NCBI GenBank assembly: GCA_045602425.1
Contig: JAZSBO010000010.1
Coordinates: 1 to 40,743 of the forward strand
Length of the DNA stretch: 40,743 nt
Direction: 5' to 3'
From: RGIG9608 sp045602425
GTDB lineage: Bacteria > Bacteroidota > Bacteroidia > Bacteroidales > Paludibacteraceae
Positions within the stretch are counted from its first letter, which is position 1, and the number at the start of each line of letters is the position of its first letter. The notes below the pieces were generated by a model that did no database searches, had not been told where the DNA came from, and worked only from the letters and a program-made list of their open reading frames with translations. This document shows, piece by piece, positions 33,446 through 39,994 of this stretch. The translations under genes and the position numbers were made by a program.

Positions 33446-35266
33446 ATGAATAATAAAAAGGTAGAATTATTAGCTCCTGCGAAGAATTTAGCTTGTGGAA
33501 TCGCTGCAATAAATCACGGTGCTGATGCCGTTTATATTGGTGCTATGCAATTCGGTGCAAGGCATTCGGCAGGAAATAGTATAGAAGATATTTCCCAATT
33601 AGTTGAATATGCACATTTGTATAATGTGAAGGTTTATGTTACACTGAATACGATTATAGAGGAAAAAGACCTTTTTGAAGTAGAAAAACTAATTGTGCAA
33701 TTATATAAGATCGGTGTAGATGCATTGATAATTCAAGATTTAGGAATATTAAAGATGAGTATTCCTCCAATACAATTACATGCTAGTACGCAAACAGACA
33801 ATCGTGATGCGGAGAAAGTGGATTTTCTTGTTAAGTCTGGATTATCGCGTGTTGTTCTTGCTCGTGAATTGTCATTAGATGAGATTGCTGATATTCACAA
33901 TAAAGTGCCTGAAACGGAATTGGAAGTTTTTGTGCATGGAGCATTGTGTGTTAGCTATAGTGGACAATGTTATGCCTCTCAATATTGCTTTGGGCGTAGT
34001 GCTAATAAGGGTGAATGTGCCCAGTTTTGTCGTTTGTCGTTTGATTTGATAGATGCAGAAGATAGGGTGTTGTGTAAAGATAAACATTTTCTTTCGCTTA
34101 AAGATATGAATCGTAGCGAGTATATTGAAAAACTGTTGGATGCAGGAGTAACTTCGTTCAAGATAGAAGGAAGACTTAAAGATGAATCGTACGTGAAAAA
34201 TGTTACAGCGTTTTATCGTGCAGAGATAGATAGAATATTGGAATATAGGAAAGAATATGTGCGTTCGTCATTTGGTAGATCGACTCTGCAATTTGTACCT
34301 GTTTTGGAGAAGAGTTTTAATCGAGGCTTTACGGAATATTTTCTTACAAGTAGAATTGAAAAAATAGCTTCTATGAATACCCCAAAATCAATAGGAGAAT
34401 ATATGGGTAAAGTTGTGTCTGTATCCCATCATTTCTTTACGTTTGCAGGCAAATGTTTAAATAATGGCGATGGGCTTTGCTTTATTGGCAAAGATGAAAA
34501 GTTACATGGCTTTAGAATAAATAAAGTCGAAGGTGAGAAAATATTCCCTCAATTGATGCCACCGTTGTTTTGTGGAGTAAAGTTGTTTCGTAATTACGAT
34601 AGCGTTTTTGAGAAACAGGTTGAATATTCTGATATTCAGAGAAAACTTTCTCTGTCTCTCGAATTTTACGACAATGAGAATGGTTTTGTTTTAAAAGGAC
34701 ATGATGAAAGTGGGGTGGAGGCTACGGTAAATATTGTGGCGACAAAGGAACTTGCTCGGACATCAGGTCGTGATAATATCATAAAACAATTAAGTAAATG
34801 GGGAAATACATCTTTTGAAATATCTTCTATAAATCTAAAAATTTCAAAAGAATGGTTTATACCTTCTTCAGTACTTTCTGATATGCGAAGAAGACTTTGT
34901 AAAATGTTATTAGAAAAACATACAATGTCGTATGTGCGAGAAAAAAGATGCATGCAAAGTGTGGTGTATCGCAATTATATTACAAAAGAATTTGACTATC
35001 GTGCAAATGTGTCTAATTCGTTGGCTTTATCATTTTATAAAGAAAGTGGTGTTGATGTAGTTATGCCTGCCTATGAACTGCAATCTGCTAAAGGACCTAT
35101 TATGTTTTGTAAATATTGCATTAAAAAGCATTTTGGCTGGTGTAAAAAGGAGGATGGCGATGTGTCTGTAAAAGAACCGTTATATTTAAAAATGGCTGAT
35201 GGTCGGCGTTTTCGCTTGGTTTTTGATTGTGCAGAATGTATGATGAAAGTTATTCCTTGTAATTGA
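33446..35266 (+). CDS. U32-family protein (RlhA/TrhP-like RNA hydroxylation factor)
   Basis: A 606-residue member of peptidase family U32. ELLAPAKN (7-14), VYVTLNTI (63-70) and VHGALCVSYSGQC (163-175) are family signatures. Cysteines 168, 175, 181, 191 and 195 lie in the segment that binds an iron-sulfur cluster in the E. coli members. Those proteins are now linked to prephenate-dependent hydroxylation of 23S rRNA (RlhA) or tRNA uridine (TrhP), not proteolysis. The length is closer to RlhA. A further Cys-rich C-terminus has Cys555/558, 566, 595/598 and 605. The gene is five bases downstream of the lipoprotein and ends 11 bases before the convergent aroK stop. Which RNA it modifies is uncertain. 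Confidence 0.85.
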   Translation: MNNKKVELLAPAKNLACGIAAINHGADAVYIGAMQFGARHSAGNSIEDISQLVEYAHLYNVKVYVTLNTIIEEKDLFEVEKLIVQLYKIGVDALIIQDLGILKMSIPPIQLHASTQTDNRDAEKVDFLVKSGLSRVVLARELSLDEIADIHNKVPETELEVFVHGALCVSYSGQCYASQYCFGRSANKGECAQFCRLSFDLIDAEDRVLCKDKHFLSLKDMNRSEYIEKLLDAGVTSFKIEGRLKDESYVKNVTAFYRAEIDRILEYRKEYVRSSFGRSTLQFVPVLEKSFNRGFTEYFLTSRIEKIASMNTPKSIGEYMGKVVSVSHHFFTFAGKCLNNGDGLCFIGKDEKLHGFRINKVEGEKIFPQLMPPLFCGVKLFRNYDSVFEKQVEYSDIQRKLSLSLEFYDNENGFVLKGHDESGVEATVNIVATKELARTSGRDNIIKQLSKWGNTSFEISSINLKISKEWFIPSSVLSDMRRRLCKMLLEKHTMSYVREKRCMQSVVYRNYITKEFDYRANVSNSLALSFYKESGVDVVMPAYELQSAKGPIMFCKYCIKKHFGWCKKEDGDVSVKEPLYLKMADGRRFRLVFDCAECMMKVIPCN

Positions 35267-35277
35267 TAATCACGTTT

Positions 35278-35802
35278 TTATACTAAAAAATATTCATTTT
35301 TAATTAATTGTAATATCCTATTGGTTGTGGCATTTGTATCATCAGCCGAAATTCTGATTTTTGCTTGTAAATAAAATTGTTCTCTTTCGGCAAGAGTTTT
35401 TACGATAAAGTTATGTAATTGCTCTTTTGTTTTGCCTTGAAGTAGAGGTCGTTTGTTCCCTTTGTAATAAAGCCGGTGTGTAAGTTCGTCAATGCTGACA
35501 TCTAAAAAGATAGTTATTCCTTTTTCGTTCATTTTTTCGATATTGTCAAAAAAACAAGGAGTACCACCTCCTGTAGAAATAATACAATCTTTAAAACTAA
35601 TAACTTCGTTTAGTAAATTGCGTTCTATTTCTCTAAACTGCTTTTCTCCAAAATTGGTAAATATTTCTGGAATCGTTTGTTGAATTTTTTTCTCAATTAA
35701 ATTGTCGAGGTCGAAAAACTGTATATTCAAACTCTCGGCTATAATTTTACCAATTGTGGTCTTCCCACTTCCCATGTACCCTAATAAAAATATTGGTTTC
35801 AT
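35278..35802 (-). CDS. aroK: Shikimate kinase
   Basis: A 174-residue P-loop kinase that phosphorylates shikimate in the chorismate pathway. GYMGSGKTT (8-16) is the Walker A motif, FFDLDNLIE (29-37) supplies the shikimate-binding Asp, STGGGTPC (76-83) is the Walker B-like glycine triad, and GNKRPLL holds the lid arginine. It is adjacent to prmA with no gap, and is the last gene of the gldB-prmA-aroK operon. It converges on the U32 gene with an 11-base gap and no strong terminator. Normal length. Confidence 0.96.
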   Translation of the reverse strand: MKPIFLLGYMGSGKTTIGKIIAESLNIQFFDLDNLIEKKIQQTIPEIFTNFGEKQFREIERNLLNEVISFKDCIISTGGGTPCFFDNIEKMNEKGITIFLDVSIDELTHRLYYKGNKRPLLQGKTKEQLHNFIVKTLAEREQFYLQAKIRISADDTNATTNRILQLIKNEYFLV

Positions 35803-36639
35803 CTATTTTTTCTCGTAAATAATAACAGCCCAATTATTTAACGTTGCAGCGTTTACTTTTTGTAATCCGAATTTTTGTGCAGCGTTTTCTACCATTTTTT
35901 CATCTTCGGTAAAGAACCCGCTGAAAAGAATAATCCCATTCTTTTTTAAAACATTACAGTAATAGGGCATATCGCGAAGTAAAATGTTTCGATTGATATT
36001 TGCTAAAATTATATCAAAATTCATATCGTGTAACAGCGAAGCGTCTCCGTGTAGAATGTTGATGTTTTTTATGTTGTTAAGTTCTGCATTGTGAATGGCA
36101 TTTTCGTATGAAAATTTGTCAATATCAATTGCCGTTATGTTTTTTGCATTGAGTTTGGCAGAAAGAATGCTTAAAACTCCTGTTCCACACCCCATATCAA
36201 GAATAGATTTGTTGGAAAAATCCATTTCAAGCATTTCTTGTATAATAAGTTGTGTTGTTTCGTGTGAGGCTGTTCCAAATGCCAAATGAGGGTCAATGAT
36301 GATGTCAAAATCGAATTTCTCGACGGATGTTTTAGGGCTATGTATTACGCATTTGTTGTTTATAGTTATCGGTTTGAAAGAATTTTTTTCCCATTCTTCA
36401 TTCCAATTTTGTTCGTGAATATCTTTTATTTGATAAGGAATTTCTAATAGAATAGGAAAGCCACAAAGAGCATTTCCCATTGCTGTTTCGGAAAATAAAT
36501 TTTCGGGACAATAAGCCAAAAGTTTGTCTTTTTCGTGAACAAAACTTTCAAATCCCGCATCGCCGAGTTGTGCAGCTAATACATCGGGAATGAAATCATC
36601 GGCTTGTGTTAAATCAAAAACAACTTCTTTGTAGTTCAT
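35803..36639 (-). CDS. prmA: Ribosomal protein L11 methyltransferase
   Basis: A 278-residue SAM-dependent methyltransferase. The N-terminal substrate-recognition domain (about 1-100) is followed by DPHLAFGTASHETT (117-130) and the SAM-binding DMGCGTGVLSILSA (about 143-156), with ANINRNIL as the catalytic-site motif that replaces NPPY. These are typical of PrmA, which trimethylates ribosomal protein L11 in the cytoplasm. It is four bases after gldB and directly abuts aroK. Complete. Confidence 0.95.
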   Translation of the reverse strand: MNYKEVVFDLTQADDFIPDVLAAQLGDAGFESFVHEKDKLLAYCPENLFSETAMGNALCGFPILLEIPYQIKDIHEQNWNEEWEKNSFKPITINNKCVIHSPKTSVEKFDFDIIIDPHLAFGTASHETTQLIIQEMLEMDFSNKSILDMGCGTGVLSILSAKLNAKNITAIDIDKFSYENAIHNAELNNIKNINILHGDASLLHDMNFDIILANINRNILLRDMPYYCNVLKKNGIILFSGFFTEDEKMVENAAQKFGLQKVNAATLNNWAVIIYEKK

Positions 36640-36643
36640 TTCT

Positions 36644-37648
36644 TTATGGATTGTAATTCGATTGTTCGAGAATGGATTTGTAGTTAGTGTTTTTTATCAA
36701 TTCTGTTGGTGAAATTTTAGGATTGTTTTTCATATAGCTATCTATAATTCGCCAACCGAGAAATACTCCACATCGCCCGGGAGAATTTTGCGAAAAATAA
36801 GGTGTGAAAGGTGCATCGTTGAGGTATTTTGTGATTAAAAGACCTTCGGTAGAGAATAGGTGTTTTTTCTCTACAACGGTCATCCACATATCTTTTTCTT
36901 GCTCTATGCACCATTGCCATTGTTTAGGTGTGTAACCTATGAGATTCTCTTTTGTCTCATCAGGTAATAAAGTCGAAAGTAAATACATTATTTTTCCTCG
37001 ATAGATCATTTCGTCAAGCAACTGCCCTGATTGTGGAGAAAAAGGAAAATTGTATGCTAGCCATATTGTTATAATATCAGGAACAACTTTTGCTCGTCGC
37101 ATATTGTAACATAAATAATTATAAACAGTATTTTGATATAGAGGATAGTCTTCGCCTAAATAATTATCGATACTTAATGATAGCAAGCTGTCTTTATATA
37201 ATAAGGGATTGGGATTTACCCCTGCCGAAACGTGAAAAGCAACTATTGGAATATTTTTTTCAGGGAAAAGTGTGTTTGCTCGTTGAAAGGCTTTTGAGAG
37301 TTCTTTGTTTAAGTCATCGATGTTTTCGTATTGTTCTAAACAATCGTTGTATAACATTTGTATGGTGCTGTCGGGGAAGAAATAATCGGTTAGAATTTCT
37401 TGACATTCTTTGCTGTTCCACTCTCCAATAGCTAAGCCTTGTTCAGTATAAATAGATAATAGTTTAGGATATTTGTTATGTAACGTTTCCATAGATTTTT
37501 TGAAATTTTTAGTGTCTTGATTCCAAAAATCAATATCGAATCGTTGAATAGTTGTTTTAATGTTTGAATCGGAAATATTTATGTCTCTTTTTTCACTTTT
37601 GCAAGCAAATAAGAATAATGTACAACAGAGAATAATTAGTTTTTTCAT
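36644..37648 (-). CDS. gldB: Gliding motility lipoprotein GldB family
   Basis: A 334-residue predicted lipoprotein. The signal ends in the lipobox LFAC with Cys16. FDIDFWNQD (about 38-46) near the N-terminus and the later Asn/Tyr-rich segment around ISPTELI fit the GldB family. In Flavobacterium GldB is needed for gliding and for the type IX secretion-linked machinery, but the gene also occurs widely in non-gliding Bacteroidales, where its role is unclear. Here it stands alone, upstream of prmA and aroK. No other gld or por genes are in the window. A -7 box TACCTTTG lies about 25 bases upstream. Confidence 0.85.
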   Translation of the reverse strand: MKKLIILCCTLFLFACKSEKRDINISDSNIKTTIQRFDIDFWNQDTKNFKKSMETLHNKYPKLLSIYTEQGLAIGEWNSKECQEILTDYFFPDSTIQMLYNDCLEQYENIDDLNKELSKAFQRANTLFPEKNIPIVAFHVSAGVNPNPLLYKDSLLSLSIDNYLGEDYPLYQNTVYNYLCYNMRRAKVVPDIITIWLAYNFPFSPQSGQLLDEMIYRGKIMYLLSTLLPDETKENLIGYTPKQWQWCIEQEKDMWMTVVEKKHLFSTEGLLITKYLNDAPFTPYFSQNSPGRCGVFLGWRIIDSYMKNNPKISPTELIKNTNYKSILEQSNYNP

Positions 37649-37670
37649 AACCTGATTAAGAAGATAATTG

Positions 37671-37678
37671 CAAAGGTA
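37671..37678 (-). promoter_or_regulatory. -7 element of the gldB-prmA-aroK operon
   Basis: TACCTTTG on the minus strand matches TAnnTTTG and lies 22 bases before the gldB ATG. A TTTA exists upstream, but at 23 rather than 19 bases. Confidence 0.55.
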
Positions 37679-37771
37679 ACTTTTTTCTTAATATTAAAAT
37701 CTAAAGAGTTTATTTGGAATGCTTATCAAATATTTGACACAGTTATTTATAATAACAATTAACATTTTTTA

Positions 37772-37779
37772 TACTTTTG
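37772..37779 (+). promoter_or_regulatory. -7 element upstream of the small ORF pair
   Basis: TACTTTTG on the plus strand matches TAnnTTTG. It lies 23 bases before the ATG of the 32-residue ORF. No TTTG is at the -33 spacing. The A-rich stretch before the ATG is a plausible Bacteroidota translation-start region. Confidence 0.45.
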
Positions 37780-37802
37780 AACAATGAAAAAAACGAATAA
37801 TT

Positions 37803-37901
37803 ATGGATGCATTTGAATGGCTAATGGTGCTTTATGCGGTAGAAATAGTGGTGTTAGTGATTTACGAATTATTTATAAAAAAACACGATGACGAAGATTA
37901 A
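37803..37901 (+). CDS. Small single-span membrane protein, 32 residues (unknown)
   Basis: The ORF encodes MDAFEWLMVLYAVEI, then a hydrophobic helix to about residue 25 and a charged tail KKHDDED. It is predicted to have one transmembrane helix with the basic-acidic tail in the cytoplasm. It is preceded by a promoter-like -7 box and an A-rich leader, and a second small ORF overlaps its end by 14 bases. I do not recognise a family. Size and layout recall small accessory subunits of transporters or respiratory complexes, but no such complex is nearby. It was found by reading the gap between gldB and tRNA-Phe. Confidence 0.5.
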   Translation: MDAFEWLMVLYAVEIVVLVIYELFIKKHDDED

Positions 37902-37983
37902 AAGAGCAGAATTATATGAGAAAATCATAGCTCATCCGTTATGGAATGGAAAAACAGACTTTGGTAGGATTGCATTTTTTTAG
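37888..37983 (+). CDS. Small basic ORF, 31 residues (unknown)
   Basis: Starting within the end of the small membrane protein ORF (GATG overlap region) in another frame, this ORF encodes MTKIKRAELYEKI followed by HPLWNGKTDFGRIAFF. It is basic, with a possible amphipathic first half. The stop is 18 bases before the -33 box of the tRNA-Phe promoter. The overlap suggests translational coupling with the upstream ORF. No family recognised; it may be non-coding chance. Confidence 0.3.
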   Translation: MTKIKRAELYEKIIAHPLWNGKTDFGRIAFF

Positions 37984-38001
37984 AAATATTGATTTTTTTA
38001 T

Positions 38002-38032
38002 TTTGGAGAATAAAAAATAACATTTATCTTTG
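38002..38032 (+). promoter_or_regulatory. Promoter of tRNA-Phe
   Basis: TTTG (38002-38005), exactly 19 bases, then TATCTTTG (38025-38032): a perfect match to the Bacteroidota consensus, with the same -7 octamer as the tRNA-Gln promoter. The tRNA begins 17 bases after it. Confidence 0.85.
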
Positions 38033-38049
38033 CACTCGCAAAACACGAT

Positions 38050-38122
38050 GGTGCCATAGCTCAGTTGGTAGAGCAAAGGACTGAAAATCCTTGTGTCCCC
38101 GGTTCGATTCCTGGTGGCACCA
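38050..38122 (+). tRNA. tRNA-Phe (anticodon GAA)
   Basis: A complete cloverleaf: acceptor stem GGTGCCA with TGGCACC and discriminator A, anticodon stem AAGGA/TCCTT around loop CTGAAAA (anticodon GAA), and a T arm with GGTTCGATTCC. CCA is not encoded. A terminator hairpin follows 23 bases later. The DNA beyond it differs in composition from the rest of the window, so this tRNA may have served as an integration site. Confidence 0.97.
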
Positions 38123-38145
38123 CGAAGAATCACAGCAAAAAGATG

Positions 38146-38190
38146 AAAACCTCTGAATTTCAACGAATTCAGAGGTTTTCTTTTTGTTTC
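38146..38190 (+). terminator. Terminator after tRNA-Phe
   Basis: A perfect 14-bp inverted repeat, AAAACCTCTGAATT (38146-38159) with AATTCAGAGGTTTT (38166-38179), six-base loop TCAACG, followed by a T-rich tail. This is the strongest hairpin in the window and has A/T tails on both sides, so it may work in both directions. Confidence 0.9.
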
Positions 38191-38220
38191 AACTGTGCAA
38201 AACATGCAGATTTAGGAATT

Positions 38221-38382
38221 TCAATCGTGCCAAATTCGTGGCTTTTTTTTGAGCGGTGTCAGCGACGACTTATTCAGCAACGGATACCAACTATGCAATG
38301 GCTCCATCTGTATACGTTGCGAAACGAAACCCACAATAAGGCACAATGCGACAGAAACGACAATAGAAACAAACCTTTTCAT
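38221..38382 (-). pseudogene. Truncated tspO (TspO/MBR family) remnant
   Basis: A minus-strand ORF of 53 residues. Residues 1-43 read like the beginning of a TspO/MBR protein: a first membrane helix (about 5-21), then HSWYPLLNKSSLTP, which matches the conserved W-Y-x-x-L-x-K-x-x-x-x-P region before the second helix. A full TspO has about 150-160 residues and continues with P-x-W-x-F. Here, after LTP (base 38254), the sequence runs into eight A and an unrelated tail KKKPRIWHD, then stop. No other frame recovers the rest, so it is a real truncation, not a simple frameshift. The break lies between it and the tRNA-Phe terminator. It stands 115 bases downstream of the YeiH-family gene on the same strand. 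Confidence 0.65.
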
Positions 38383-38497
38383 ACTGAAACATTTTTATTG
38401 GAAGAACAAATGCTTCAGATAAAAGGTTTCAAATTCAGGGAGGAATATAGGAATGCTCCGTTATTCAGTAAATGCTCTTTTCCGGACTACACTACAA

Positions 38498-39478
38498 TCA
38501 GATAAGACAAATATAAGCAAGCGAAGCAATGCTAATCACAATCCATAGCAGTACACCCTGCAACAGCGGCTTCAAGCCCACGCTTTTAAGCACATCAATC
38601 GACAATGAGGCTCCGATAAAGAACAGAGTAATAGTCAAAAGTTTACGGGCAACAAGATTTATAGTATCACCAATAACAACTCCCACTTCGAAACGGCTAA
38701 ACAGATAGGTATTCGCCACCATAGCCAACACAAAGAGGATAATAAACATAGGCACAGAGACCTTCTTTCCCTCTCTCTTGAACAGAAAAGAGGTAAACAG
38801 TGCCACTGGAATAATCCACAAAGCCCTTGTGAGTTTAATGGTTGTTGCCACCTGCAATGCCTCCTCGCCATACGCAGCTCCGGCACCTACCACCGAACTT
38901 GTGTCGTGAATAGCTATAGCCGCCCAAGTGCCAAACTGCTGTTGGGTGAGACCAAGCAACTCACCAATGGCCGGAAAAATAAAAAGCGCAACGGCATTCA
39001 GAATAAAGACACATCCCAATGCCACAGACATCTCATTATCCTTAGCCTTGATGACCGGCCCGACGGCAGCTATTGCGCTACCACCACAGATGGCAGTTCC
39101 CGAACTTATCAGATAGGATATATTTCTGTCCACTCCCAACAATTTGCAGCCGATGAACCATCCGATAGCCAAAGTACCGAATACTGAAACTATAGTGAAC
39201 AACATACCGCTACCGCCCGATGCAAGCGACTCATAAAGATTCATTCCGAATCCAAGTCCGACGACGGAATACTGCAACAATACCTTAGACATCTTCTTGT
39301 TGAATGATGCAAAAGGCTTGCCGAACAAAAGCGCGTAGACCAATCCCACAAAAAGTGCCACAGGCGGGGTTACAAAACCGCCGACTGCACTCAGCGCAGG
39401 GAAGCAACTCATCAACACAAAAACAGAAAGCAGGGAAAGTGTAATTATATATGCAACCTTGTCGTATTTTTTAAACAT
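38498..39478 (-). CDS. YeiH-family putative sulfate/anion exporter
   Basis: A 326-residue membrane protein with about ten predicted transmembrane segments. GMNLYESLASG, then SYLISSGTAICGGSAIAAV and AIHDTSSVVGAGAAYG are signatures of the YeiH/PSE family (UPF0324). The second segment contains the family's CGGSAI loop. Relatives have been linked to sulfate or other anion transport, but the substrate is unproven. Base composition is higher in GC than the housekeeping genes to the left, and codon use is different, hinting at a separate origin. The truncated tspO lies downstream on the same strand. A good promoter precedes it (39536-39505). Confidence 0.88.
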   Translation of the reverse strand: MFKKYDKVAYIITLSLLSVFVLMSCFPALSAVGGFVTPPVALFVGLVYALLFGKPFASFNKKMSKVLLQYSVVGLGFGMNLYESLASGGSGMLFTIVSVFGTLAIGWFIGCKLLGVDRNISYLISSGTAICGGSAIAAVGPVIKAKDNEMSVALGCVFILNAVALFIFPAIGELLGLTQQQFGTWAAIAIHDTSSVVGAGAAYGEEALQVATTIKLTRALWIIPVALFTSFLFKREGKKVSVPMFIILFVLAMVANTYLFSRFEVGVVIGDTINLVARKLLTITLFFIGASLSIDVLKSVGLKPLLQGVLLWIVISIASLAYICLI

Positions 39479-39504
39479 GGGGAAATAGGCTTTTTATGAC
39501 AGTG

Positions 39505-39536
39505 CAAAATTACAAAAAGAATAAATGATTATCAAA
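39505..39536 (-). promoter_or_regulatory. Promoter of the YeiH-family gene
   Basis: On the minus strand TTTG (39536-39533), 20 bases, then TAATTTTG (39512-39505). Both boxes match the Bacteroidota consensus. The ATG at 39478 is 26 bases further on. Confidence 0.7.
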
Positions 39537-39550
39537 TATATTACCTAAAA

Positions 39551-39570
39551 TGCAACGTTGCATTGCAATG
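39551..39570. repeat. Two adjoining perfect palindromes
   Basis: TGCAACGTTGCA (39551-39562) and CATTGCAATG (39561-39570) are each perfect palindromes and share two bases. They sit exactly at the 5' border of the integrase fragment. They could be a recombination or transposon-end scar, or a protein-binding site. Confidence 0.6.
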
Positions 39571-39572
39571 TC

Positions 39573-39740
39573 GGTGGAGAGCATATCGTGCAGGATAACA
39601 ACGGGCACTATTGGATTCGCAAGACACGCCAAAAGACAAATAATATGTGTAATATCCCGCTGTTGGATATTCCTTTGGCAATTCTCAAGAAATATGAGAA
39701 CAACCCGACTTGCATTAAACGAGGCGTATTATTGAGCTAA
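39573..39740 (+). pseudogene. Tyrosine integrase fragment (Bacteroides-type site-specific recombinase)
   Basis: An open stretch of about 55 codons reads GGEHIVQDNNGHYWIRKTRQ, followed by KTNNMCNIPLLDIPLAIL and KKYENNPTCIKRGVLLS, then stop. This is the middle of the catalytic domain of Bacteroidota tyrosine recombinases (the segment with WIRK-x-R-x-K-T and V-P/I-P-LLD-I before GVLLP). The N-terminal core-binding domain and the first catalytic Arg region are missing, and the C-terminal H-x-x-R and catalytic Tyr are lost because the frame ends where relatives continue as LPVLSNQ. A TTG at 39558 could start it but gives unrelated residues. It is a relic of a mobile element and not a functional enzyme. 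Confidence 0.8.
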
Positions 39741-39780
39741 AAAGTAAATACTATGCCGTAATTTTCAGGTACTGGAAATT

Positions 39781-39798
39781 TATGTTCAAACGAACATA
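39781..39798. repeat. Inverted repeat (7-bp stem)
   Basis: TATGTTC, AAAC, GAACATA: a perfect hairpin or operator-like dyad, 197 bases before the hsdM start. No T-run follows, so it is not a standard terminator. Confidence 0.5.
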
Positions 39799-39807
39799 GC
39801 AAGTTGT

Positions 39808-39845
39808 GTTTTGGGGCACCCGAAATGTTTACGGCGTCCCAAAAC
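39808..39845. repeat. Inverted repeat (8-bp arms, GTTTTGGG/CCCAAAAC)
   Basis: GTTTTGGG (39808-39815) and CCCAAAAC (39838-39845) are perfect complements with a 22-base centre. A G8 run lies further on at 39878-39885. The 255-base stretch 39741-39994 holds no gene; it contains these dyads, the G8 run and AT-rich DNA before hsdM with a weak -7-like TACCTTTA at 39970-39977. Confidence 0.5.
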
Positions 39846-39994
39846 TCCCTATCGGCATCCTGCCATCCAAAGTCTGAGGGGGGGGCTGGCAAGTTCAAAT
39901 TTAGATATAGGCTTATATGGCAATAAAAAGTATAGGTACATTTATGCGTTAAATCACAAATAAATTACTACCTTTATACAAAATTTCAACTACT

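Noticed and set aside
37939..38205. Minus-strand open frame of 88 codons across tRNA-Phe
   Set aside because: It is the antisense of the tRNA gene, a common false gene (it contains the RNRTG pattern typical of tRNA antisense).
38065..38505. Plus-strand open frame of 146 codons
   Set aside because: It starts inside tRNA-Phe, passes through the terminator and runs opposite the tspO remnant; its composition shows no protein family.
39878..39885. G8 run as a phase-variation tract
   Set aside because: It is not in a gene and is over 100 bases from the hsdM start, so it cannot change a reading frame; kept only as a minor note.
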